Assembly: GCA_023409675.1 (NCBI GenBank) | Contig: JAEYRC010000375.1 | Coordinates: 1-15,893, forward strand | Length of the DNA: 15,893 nucleotides | Direction of reading: 5' to 3' | From: Bacteroidota bacterium | GTDB lineage: Bacteria > Bacteroidota > Bacteroidia > Chitinophagales > Chitinophagaceae | Shown: one piece after another, positions 6,838 to 14,017 of the stretch | How the letters are laid out: each line of letters begins with the position of its first letter | Position numbering within the stretch: position 1 is the stretch's first letter | Translations under genes and position numbers: made by a program | The notes under the pieces: generated by a model | Told to the model about the DNA's origin: nothing | The model's input: only the letters and a program-made list of their open reading frames with translations | Databases searched by the model: none

Positions 6838-8661
6838 CTAATGCGATTTTTCATTCGCGCCCACCGGTTCGGTTTGCGGAATATGATCGCGACCATCTTT
6901 ACTGTAATCATATGGCCAGCGATGTACTTCAGGAATCTCCCCTACCCAGTTACCATGACCCGGTTTGATCGGTGTAGTCCACTCCAGTGTGGTGGCATTC
7001 CACGGATTCAGTGTTGTCACCTTTCTTCCTTTGAAAATAGAATAGAAGAAGTTGAACAGGAACAGGAACTGAACGGCAAATACAACCATGGCTACAGTAG
7101 ATATGAATTTATTCAGCTCCAGGAACTGGTTGAACGACTGCCATTGTGAATAATCGAGGTAACGGCGGGGCATACCTGCCAGACCCTGATAGTGCATAGG
7201 CCAGAAGATCAGGTAAGCGCCAACCAGGGTTACCCAGAAGTGAATATAGGCCATCGTATTATTCATGAACCGGCCATACATTTTGGGGAACCAGTGGTAA
7301 ATACCCGTAAACATTCCGAATACACCAGCCACACCCATCACGATGTGGAAGTGGGCGATGATGAAATACGTATCATGTAAATGGATATCTAAGGTCGAGT
7401 TCCCCACAAAGATTCCGGTTAAACCTCCGGAGATAAAGAAGCTGACAAAACCAATCGCGAAAAGCATACCCGGTGTAAAGCGGATATTCCCTCTCCATAA
7501 GGTGGTCAGCCAGTTGAACACCTTAATTGCCGATGGAATGGCGATCAGCAGGGTTAACAGTACGAATACTGAACCCAGGAATGGATTAAGTCCGGACACA
7601 AACATGTGGTGCGCCCATACCAGGAAGGCCAGTACTGCGATAGCGAATATCGATCCTACCATTGCCAGGTAACCGAAGATCGGCTTCCGTGCATTAATAC
7701 TCATTACCTCAGATACCAGACCCATCGCCGGGAGGATAATGATATATACCTCCGGATGGCCTAAGAACCAGAACAAGTGCTGATAAAGTATCGCGCTTCC
7801 GCCTTCATGCGGTAGTGCGGTATTGGTACTGGCGATGAAAATATCGGAAAGGTAGAAGCTGGTGCCCGCGTGGCGGTCGAACAGCAACAGGATAAAACCT
7901 GATAGTAGTACAGGGAAGCTAAGTACACCCAGCACGGCGGTAAAGAACAATGCCCAGATGGTAAGCGGCATCCGGGTCATACTCATGCCCTTGGTGCGCA
8001 TATTCAGGATCGTCGAAATATAGTTCAGGCCCGCGAGCAATTGAGAAACCACAAAAAGTGCCAGGCTCGTCAGCCACAGATCCATACCACTCTTGGAGCC
8101 GGGAGAGGCATCACCAAGGGCGCTTAGTGGTGGATAGGCTGTCCAACCGCCGCTGAACGGACCAGTTTGAACGAATAAGGAAGCCAGCATAACAATACTT
8201 CCGGCAAAGAAGAACCAGTACGACAGCATGTTCATGAATGGCGAGGCCATATCGCGCGCACCGATCTGTAGCGGAATGAGGAAGTTGGCAAAGGTACCAC
8301 TGAGCCCGCCGGTCAGTACGAAAAACACCAGTACGGTTCCGTGCATGGTTACCAGCGCGTAATACGATTCTGCTGTGATCTTTCCACCTTTCGCCCAACG
8401 GCCAAGAATGTCCTCTAACCACGGAAATGTTGTATCGGGATATCCGATCTGTAAACGGAAGAGTACCGACATCAACCCACCAATGATTGCCCACACCATT
8501 CCCGTAATAAGGAATTGCTTGGCGATCATTTTGTGATCCTGGCTAAATACATATTTCGTGATGAACGTTTCCTTATGATGGTGCACGTGATGCTCATCAT
8601 GATGCAATTCATGAGTGGTTACTACATCCGGATGTCCATGCATTGCTGCTTCATTGCTCAT
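6838..8661 (-). CDS. coxA: Cytochrome c oxidase subunit I (aa3-type, haem-copper A family)
   Basis: Catalytic subunit that reduces oxygen to water and pumps protons; 607 residues, about 12 membrane helices. Haem a ligands are His107 (VTMHGT) and His439, and the haem a3 ligand is His437 (IAHFHIVMG). CuB ligands are His302, His351 and His352, with Tyr306 for the His-Tyr crosslink (GHPEVYIIILP, WAHHMF). Glu304 in GHPEV marks the A1 type; the D-channel residues Asp137, Asn126 and Asn144 and the K-channel Lys380 (PSAIKVF) are all present, so a full proton-pumping enzyme is expected. His429-Asp430 supply the Mg site. The soluble N-terminus is very histidine-rich (ten His in residues 8-29). It starts 35 nt after coxB and is followed by ctaB. 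Confidence 0.98.
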   Translation of the reverse strand: MSNEAAMHGHPDVVTTHELHHDEHHVHHHKETFITKYVFSQDHKMIAKQFLITGMVWAIIGGLMSVLFRLQIGYPDTTFPWLEDILGRWAKGGKITAESYYALVTMHGTVLVFFVLTGGLSGTFANFLIPLQIGARDMASPFMNMLSYWFFFAGSIVMLASLFVQTGPFSGGWTAYPPLSALGDASPGSKSGMDLWLTSLALFVVSQLLAGLNYISTILNMRTKGMSMTRMPLTIWALFFTAVLGVLSFPVLLSGFILLLFDRHAGTSFYLSDIFIASTNTALPHEGGSAILYQHLFWFLGHPEVYIIILPAMGLVSEVMSINARKPIFGYLAMVGSIFAIAVLAFLVWAHHMFVSGLNPFLGSVFVLLTLLIAIPSAIKVFNWLTTLWRGNIRFTPGMLFAIGFVSFFISGGLTGIFVGNSTLDIHLHDTYFIIAHFHIVMGVAGVFGMFTGIYHWFPKMYGRFMNNTMAYIHFWVTLVGAYLIFWPMHYQGLAGMPRRYLDYSQWQSFNQFLELNKFISTVAMVVFAVQFLFLFNFFYSIFKGRKVTTLNPWNATTLEWTTPIKPGHGNWVGEIPEVHRWPYDYSKDGRDHIPQTEPVGANEKSH

Positions 8662-8696
8662 GACAATATTTTTATTAGATGTTTATTGTATTCTGA

Positions 8697-9782
8697 TTAC
8701 TGATTCACTGTCGCTACAGGCTGATCCTGCACTACCTTCACCACTGTCGCTCCGCTGTCAGAAGCCGGTGCTGTCTGTTTGGATGGATCATTGTCTGGAA
8801 AAACAAACTGATAATTTGGTTTTTGCTTTGCCCTCCAGAGAATAAACTCATCGCGTGTAACCACTTTAATCACCCCGCGCATTGAATAGTGGCTGTTTCC
8901 ACACATCTGGTCGCAGGCAATTTCATATTCGAATGCCGGGTTGCCGGTGATCTCCCGCATTTCCTCAGTCGTATACTTTGGAGTAAAATGCATGGTGGTA
9001 GGAATACCCGGAACCGCATCCATTTTCAGCCGGAAATGCGGCAGTCCTACACTGTGTACTACATCCCGTGAAAAGATATTCAGTTGAACCGGCTCATCTT
9101 TCACCAGGTAAATGGCTTCTGTACTCACAATATCATCATGCGAATTCTTGTCTTCCCAAATCAGGCCTAATGTATTGTTCTCGATATCAGAAATATTTTT
9201 AAAGTACTTTTTACCAAATGTATTGTCCTTGCCCGGATACCTGTAGATCCAGTTGAACTGACGACCGGTAATTTCGACCTGAACAGCGTCTTTAGGCGCC
9301 GGACCGGTGATTTGATACCAGTAATACAATCCAAAACCTACCAACACGCAAAGCGCTATGGCCGGAATGGTGGTCCATAAAATTTCCCAGTTGGTATTGT
9401 GGGGAAAGAAGTAAGCCTGCTTCTTTTCATTGTACTGGTGCTTGTACGCGAACCAGAACAACAGGATCTGTGTGATGAAGAATACGATACCCGTAACCAG
9501 GAAGGTAATCCGCAACATCAGATCAATCTTCTCTCCATGGTCAGACGCTGAAGGATAGGGCATCAATGTTTTATGGTAAAGCAATTCATGACACCACCAG
9601 ATACCGATCAGGCCCAGTACCAGGAAAACGATCATCAGAAAGGCGTTTACTTTATTGCTCTGCTGGAACGACTTCTTCTCCCCTTTCAGCACAGCTACAT
9701 ACTCACTCGCTTTTGCAATCTGAAAAGTGATCACAAAACCCAGTCCGAGTATCAATAACAGGAAAATTGCAGTTGTAGACAT
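8697..9782 (-). CDS. coxB: Cytochrome c oxidase subunit II (CuA subunit)
   Basis: Accepts electrons into the binuclear CuA centre and passes them to haem a of CoxA. The 361-residue protein has four hydrophobic segments (about 4-22, 46-63, 90-112, 136-156) instead of the usual two, then a cupredoxin domain. CuA ligands are His243 (VVHSVGLP), Cys290, Cys294, His298 and Met301 in CDQMCGNSHYSM. Gln292 stands where most family members have glutamate, whose backbone carbonyl binds CuA and whose side chain binds the interface Mg. The aromatic patch is QFNWIYRYPG. The C-terminal ~45 residues are low-complexity and contain no CxxCH, so this is not a caa3-type fusion; donation from Act cytochromes is likely. 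It starts 55 nt after actF, where the act genes meet the cox genes. Confidence 0.96.
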   Translation of the reverse strand: MSTTAIFLLLILGLGFVITFQIAKASEYVAVLKGEKKSFQQSNKVNAFLMIVFLVLGLIGIWWCHELLYHKTLMPYPSASDHGEKIDLMLRITFLVTGIVFFITQILLFWFAYKHQYNEKKQAYFFPHNTNWEILWTTIPAIALCVLVGFGLYYWYQITGPAPKDAVQVEITGRQFNWIYRYPGKDNTFGKKYFKNISDIENNTLGLIWEDKNSHDDIVSTEAIYLVKDEPVQLNIFSRDVVHSVGLPHFRLKMDAVPGIPTTMHFTPKYTTEEMREITGNPAFEYEIACDQMCGNSHYSMRGVIKVVTRDEFILWRAKQKPNYQFVFPDNDPSKQTAPASDSGATVVKVVQDQPVATVNQ

Positions 9783-9837
9783 GATTTTTCAAATAGTTTA
9801 ATACGCACAATCAGATTTAGATCCGTCAACAATTCAC

Positions 9838-11073
9838 TTATGTATGATGAATGATACTTTCTTTCATAAACGGATGATTCTTCACTTCCAGCGCACGCTT
9901 GCTCAATACATTACCGGTGATCAGCATGATCGCTCCTACAAAGCCCAGCGCGATACCGAAATCAAACAGGTTCATCACCACATGATCCGCTGCAACGGAA
10001 CCAAAAATCAACTGGTGAAAGTTCAGCCACTGCCCGAATATAACCACAAGCGACATCACGGTTATTGTTCCATAGTTCCGCTTCGATCCCCGCTTCATCA
10101 GAATCAGCAGCGGAGCCAGGAAGTTGATCAGGAAGCTAAACCAGAAAATACCACTGTAAACACCGCTGGTCCTGTGCTTAAAATATACGGTTTCTTCCGG
10201 AATATTCGCATACCAGATAAGCATGTACTGTGAAAACCACAGGTAAGCCCAGAAGATCGAAAAGGCAAACAGAAACTTCGCCAGGTCATGAAGATGTTCT
10301 TCCGTAACAAATGGCAGGTAATTTCTGTTCTTCAGGTAAACCGTGAACAGGATGATCAGGGCAATAGCAGGCTGCCAGGTACTGGCAAACACAAACCAGC
10401 TGTACATTGTTGAATACCAGTGGGCATCAATACTCATCATCCAGATCCAGGGAACAACAGACATCACCGTTAGGGCGAAGGCTACAATGAATAACGCCGA
10501 CCAAACAGTGGTTTTAAACACATATTTTTTGCCTTCTTCCACGTCTTTGAGCGGACGGGCATCCAGTTCCAATGACAACTTACGCATTTTATTACCCAGC
10601 CAGCTCCACAGAAAAACCGATAAAATGGTATACACGGTGAAGAAGCCGGAGTTTAGAAATCCTTCTTTGCCCTTCAGGATCTTATCAGATTCAACCGCTT
10701 CATGGTCAGCCCAGTGGTATATATGCGACATATTATGCCCGCCAAAAACAATAGCCAGCAGAATTATCACGGCCAGCAAGCCAAGGAAGGGCACTGCCGC
10801 GGCTATAGCTTCCGGTACACGACGGAAGGCCAGTTGCCATCCACCATGTGCCAGCGTGGTCGCGGCAACGAAAAACATACACGCGTTGGCAATCAGCAGA
10901 AAATACACACTGTTCTGCAACAACGCCGCCCAGAAACGGGTTTTATCATGAACGTCACTGCTTGCGCCATACATGATAAATCCTATGATCAGGGCAACCA
11001 CACCAATTCCGATCAGGCCATAAGACCAGGTTCTGTATCGCGATGAAATTGTAAAAAATTCTTTATGAGCCAT
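9838..11073 (-). CDS. actF: Alternative complex III subunit ActF (integral membrane, quinol:cytochrome c oxidoreductase)
   Basis: Polytopic membrane subunit of alternative complex III, about ten hydrophobic segments in 411 residues. Recognisable family stretches are DAHWYSTMYSWFVFAS, the preceding VVPWIWMMSI, and FAFSIFWAYLWFSQYMLIWY followed by NIPEE. ActF is structurally similar to ActC but carries no cofactor; in known structures it helps bring the complex and the oxidase together and may form a proton path. I chose the ATG at 11073 (MAHKEFFTIS) over a TTG two codons upstream at 11079, because homologues and neighbouring genes begin with ATG. It starts 27 nt after actE and ends 55 nt before coxB. 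The C-terminus is basic and histidine-ended (KESIIHHT). Confidence 0.93.
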   Translation of the reverse strand: MAHKEFFTISSRYRTWSYGLIGIGVVALIIGFIMYGASSDVHDKTRFWAALLQNSVYFLLIANACMFFVAATTLAHGGWQLAFRRVPEAIAAAVPFLGLLAVIILLAIVFGGHNMSHIYHWADHEAVESDKILKGKEGFLNSGFFTVYTILSVFLWSWLGNKMRKLSLELDARPLKDVEEGKKYVFKTTVWSALFIVAFALTVMSVVPWIWMMSIDAHWYSTMYSWFVFASTWQPAIALIILFTVYLKNRNYLPFVTEEHLHDLAKFLFAFSIFWAYLWFSQYMLIWYANIPEETVYFKHRTSGVYSGIFWFSFLINFLAPLLILMKRGSKRNYGTITVMSLVVIFGQWLNFHQLIFGSVAADHVVMNLFDFGIALGFVGAIMLITGNVLSKRALEVKNHPFMKESIIHHT

Positions 11074-11100
11074 TATCAACTTTTTAATATTCTGGGTCTG

Positions 11101-11763
11101 TTACTGCGCTACGGTTGTATTTGCTGCACCCGCTGTATCTTTCGCGGAAGGCGATTCAGCACCTGCTGCGGGGGTGGCTTCACCGGACTGTTGTGCATTG
11201 ATATAATGTACCAGCATCCAGCGCTGGGTCGTACTTAACTGCGGTCCGTATGGGCCCATCTGCCCTTTACCATAGGTGATGGAATAAAACATCTGGCCGT
11301 CTGGCATCCCTGTCACTACCGGATCCGTTAAAAGATTCCGGGGCGCCGCGGCATAAGGTCCTGCTCCGGCATTGTACAAAGGTCCGTTTCCGTCAAGCTT
11401 GCTGCCATGACAAATTCCGCAATTGATCTGATAAAGCCTGTCGGCTTCTGCCATCTGAACAGCATTCAGGGCTGGAAGCGGGTTGGCAACTGATTTGGAT
11501 GCCACATAGTTGGTAGAGTCACCAACTTTATCGGGACCATAGGGAAAAGGAAAAACTTCACCGCGTTTAATCGTTCCGGGTACCGGCTTTTTAGAATACC
11601 GGATGCCATTTGAATCCAGGTTGTTCGTAGCCGAATAGGTTTCATATGCCCGGCTGTACGCCATATCCGGCATATATACCCTGCCCGGAGTCCGCTTTAC
11701 ATCGGAGCATCCCCATATTCCTGCGACCAGGGCAACTATAGCAATGATTGATAATTTTTTCAT
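11101..11763 (-). CDS. actE: Alternative complex III subunit ActE (mono-haem cytochrome c lipoprotein)
   Basis: Periplasmic c-type cytochrome anchored by lipid. The signal peptide ends at GIWGC (Cys19); Trp at -3 of the lipobox is not the usual residue but the rest fits. The haem site is CGICHG (Cys115, Cys118, His119), with Met169 in GKGQMGPYGPQLS as the likely sixth ligand. The N-terminal part contains the act-specific MPDMAYSRAYE and PVPGTIKRGE stretches. It receives electrons from the other Act cytochrome or iron-sulfur chain and is a plausible donor to CuA of CoxB. Length is 220 residues; the last ~30 are a low-complexity A/P/S/T/E tail. The gene lies between actD (44 nt gap) and actF (27 nt gap). 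Confidence 0.94.
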   Translation of the reverse strand: MKKLSIIAIVALVAGIWGCSDVKRTPGRVYMPDMAYSRAYETYSATNNLDSNGIRYSKKPVPGTIKRGEVFPFPYGPDKVGDSTNYVASKSVANPLPALNAVQMAEADRLYQINCGICHGSKLDGNGPLYNAGAGPYAAAPRNLLTDPVVTGMPDGQMFYSITYGKGQMGPYGPQLSTTQRWMLVHYINAQQSGEATPAAGAESPSAKDTAGAANTTVAQ

Positions 11764-11807
11764 CTGTGTCGTCTAAATTTATGTACAGTATGCCAGTGTA
11801 ATTTTGA

Positions 11808-12398
11808 TCAGATAACAGCCGGTTCTCGGGTATTTCTGAGTTTCTGCTCCTTATCATAGGTGCCAAGCCACCAGCCGGTTTCCGCCACCTGCGTATGCAC
11901 TTCTATAGCGCCCAGTTCACCCAGCCGGTTCATTACAGCCTGCTCATCAGTTTTGGGTGTGGTTTCTATTACCATCACCATCAGATCGTCTGAAGCACGC
12001 GGATGAAAGTGGTGCTTGCGAACAAATGGTGCCAGCTGACAGATATAGCAGAAGGTCAGCACCATACCTACAGCAGCAAATAATACGGTAAGTTCAAATA
12101 GAATCGGAACCCATGCCGGCAGCGCGAAATGCGGCTTACCTCCTATATTCAGGGGCCAGTCTACCGTAAATGCCCAGGTAATAAAGGAAAGGCCCAGGGT
12201 AGTACCGGAAATACCGTATATGAATCCCGCTGTATGAATGCTGGTATCACGCAGTCCCATTTCGCGGTCAAGACCGTGAATAGGAAAAGGCGTGTATACA
12301 TCATGCAGTTTGTAGCCGCTTTTACGAACCACCTTTACCGCGTGAAACAGGTCTGCCTCCTCTTTAAAGCATCCAACAACAAATTTTTTTACTGCCAT
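11808..12398 (-). CDS. actD: Alternative complex III subunit ActD (DUF3341 membrane protein)
   Basis: Subunit of alternative complex III without a cofactor, 196 residues. It has an N-terminal soluble alpha/beta part (VVGCFKEEADLFHAVKVV...GYKLHDVYTPFPIHGLD), two membrane segments at about 57-78 and 94-121, and a C-terminal soluble part ending in GWWLGTYDKEQ. The FPIHGLD(R) motif with a closely following TAGFIYGISG is typical of the DUF3341 family. It ends in TGA, the only complete gene in this window to do so; reading past it meets another TGA 15 codons later, with no family sequence between. That shows TGA works as a stop in this genome and bears on the actB anomaly. It sits 49 nt after actC. 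Confidence 0.93.
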   Translation of the reverse strand: MAVKKFVVGCFKEEADLFHAVKVVRKSGYKLHDVYTPFPIHGLDREMGLRDTSIHTAGFIYGISGTTLGLSFITWAFTVDWPLNIGGKPHFALPAWVPILFELTVLFAAVGMVLTFCYICQLAPFVRKHHFHPRASDDLMVMVIETTPKTDEQAVMNRLGELGAIEVHTQVAETGWWLGTYDKEQKLRNTREPAVI

Positions 12399-12447
12399 GT
12401 GTGTGCTATTTCGTGTTAGTTTATCCGGTCATTGAACATGTTCGTCA

Positions 12448-13899
12448 TTAATGATGACTGGCATGTACTTCTTTATAAAATTCATCCGTTGACTGATTCT
12501 CGATCGCGCCGACACCCGCCTTATAACCATCTCCGGACTTCTTCAGTATATGCTTGATCTCCGCGATAGCGATAACCGGGAAGAACTTGGAGAAAAGGAA
12601 ATAACAGGTAAAGAACAATCCGAAGGTACCCAGGTAAAAACCAATCTCATAGATCGTTGGCGTATAATAGGTACTCCAGGAACTGGGCAGGTAATCCCGA
12701 TAAATCGATGTTACGATGATCACAAAGCGCTCGAACCACATTCCGATATTCACAATAACCGACATGAAGAAGGTAACGGTGATATTGCGGCGTAGTTTAC
12801 GGAACCAGAAGATCTGCGGTGATATTACGTTACAGCTCATCATCAGCCAGTAGCTCCAGCCATAAGGACTGAACAGGTTCAGCCTGTTTTCCATGAAAGC
12901 CCAGGTTTCATAGGTATTTTGGCTGTACCAGGCTACGAAAAGTTCGGTCAGGTAAGCGATACCTACGATTGATCCCGTAAGTACGATAACCTTATTCATT
13001 ACTTCAATATGTTCTATGGTAATGTATTCTTCCAGATTCAGCACCTTCCGGGTAACCACCAGCAGGGTTTGTACCATGGCGAATCCCGAGAAGATCGCTC
13101 CCGCTACGAAATAGGGCGGGAAGATGGTGGTGTGCCAGCCCGGTATGACCGAGGTAGCGAAGTCGAAGGATACCACCGTGTGCACCGAAAGTACAAGTGG
13201 GGTACTCAGTCCGGCCAGTACTAGTGAAAGACTTTCATGACGTTGCCAGTGTTTGGTAGAGCCTGTCCAGCCAAACGAAAGCAGGCCGTACATGTATTTT
13301 CTCCACTTCAGTTTGGCACGGTCGCGAACGGTTGCCAGGTCAGGAAGTAATCCGGTATACCAGAACAGTAAGGATACGGTGAAATAGGTTGAGATGGCAA
13401 ATACGTCCCACAATAGGGGTGAATTGAAGTTAACCCATAATGGACCGCGGGTATTGGGGTAAGGGATTACAAAGAATGCCATCCACACCCGGCCGATGTG
13501 CCAGATGGGAAACTGACCCGCGCAGATTACCGCGAAGATGGTCATGGCCTCCGCGGCACGGTTAACGCCTGTTCTCCATCCCTGACGGAATAAGAGCAGG
13601 ATGGCCGAAATCAGGGTTCCGGCGTGACCAATACCCACCCACCATACGAAGTTGGTGATGTCCCAACCCCATCCGATGGTTTTATTCAGGTTCCACTGAC
13701 CCACACCATAGGCTACATCGCGGTATACGGAATATACACCAAAGAGCAGCAGGGCGACAGATATCAGGAAACCAATCCACCAGAGTTTGCTGGGGTTAGC
13801 CTCAATCGGACGCACAATATCCTCCGTAACCTGGTGGTAATCTTTGTTGCCTTCCACCAATGGAGCTCTTACCTGGGATTCGTACTTAAGTAATGCCAT
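12448..13899 (-). CDS. actC: Alternative complex III subunit ActC (NrfD/PsrC-family quinol-binding membrane subunit)
   Basis: Integral membrane subunit that binds and oxidises quinol at the periplasmic side and hands electrons to the iron-sulfur clusters of ActB. It has about ten hydrophobic segments in 483 residues. Family marks are YHQVTEDIVRP near the start, VGIGHAGTLISAILLLF, SVHTVVSFDFATSVIPGWH with TTIFPPYFVAGAIFSGFAMV, and GMWFERFVIIVTSIYRDYLP. The ATG at 13899 (MALLKYESQVRAPLV) is chosen; a TTG at 13941 would add 14 residues unlike the family and would place the start inside the hairpin at 13915-13936. The 118-nt gap to actB is the largest in the operon and holds three small inverted repeats. 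Confidence 0.95.
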   Translation of the reverse strand: MALLKYESQVRAPLVEGNKDYHQVTEDIVRPIEANPSKLWWIGFLISVALLLFGVYSVYRDVAYGVGQWNLNKTIGWGWDITNFVWWVGIGHAGTLISAILLLFRQGWRTGVNRAAEAMTIFAVICAGQFPIWHIGRVWMAFFVIPYPNTRGPLWVNFNSPLLWDVFAISTYFTVSLLFWYTGLLPDLATVRDRAKLKWRKYMYGLLSFGWTGSTKHWQRHESLSLVLAGLSTPLVLSVHTVVSFDFATSVIPGWHTTIFPPYFVAGAIFSGFAMVQTLLVVTRKVLNLEEYITIEHIEVMNKVIVLTGSIVGIAYLTELFVAWYSQNTYETWAFMENRLNLFSPYGWSYWLMMSCNVISPQIFWFRKLRRNITVTFFMSVIVNIGMWFERFVIIVTSIYRDYLPSSWSTYYTPTIYEIGFYLGTFGLFFTCYFLFSKFFPVIAIAEIKHILKKSGDGYKAGVGAIENQSTDEFYKEVHASHH

Positions 13900-13914
13900 A
13901 CATTTTGAGCTTTG

Positions 13915-13936
13915 GGTTTGCAGACTTCCGCAAACC
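13915..13936 (-). repeat. Inverted repeat just upstream of actC
   Basis: Perfect 7-bp arms GGTTTGC and GCAAACC around an 8-nt loop, 15 nt from the actC ATG. No T-run follows in the minus direction (CAAAGC...), so it does not look like a terminator. It could form an RNA hairpin that tunes actC translation or marks a processing site. Confidence 0.55.
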
Positions 13937-13964
13937 GTCAATGTCTGAATAGTTGATCTTACCT

Positions 13965-13978
13965 TCCGGCCGACCGGA
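13965..13978 (-). repeat. Inverted repeat in the actB-actC gap
   Basis: TCCGG and CCGGA arms around a 4-nt loop, GC-rich. A third small dyad (ATTCA-GGG-TGAAT) lies at 13989-14001, closer to the actB stop. No T-run follows either of them. Confidence 0.45.
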
Positions 13979-14017
13979 TTAAACGGCCATTCAGGGTGAA
14001 TAAATTAAAGAACCCGA

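Noticed and set aside
8697..9782. caa3-type subunit II with a fused cytochrome c domain
   Set aside because: The C-terminal tail of CoxB contains no CxxCH; the only haem c motif among the complete genes of the operon is in ActE.
10343..10951. A 202-codon plus-strand open frame opposite actF
   Set aside because: It is a shadow of a well-supported membrane protein gene and lacks its own context or motifs.
11074..11079. TTG start two codons upstream of actF
   Set aside because: The ATG at 11073 gives the natural start MAHKEFF, and neighbouring genes use ATG.
13900..13941. TTG-initiated N-terminal extension of ActC by 14 residues
   Set aside because: The extra residues do not resemble the family, the start is a TTG, and the region overlaps an inverted repeat; the ATG at 13899 gives the normal N-terminus.
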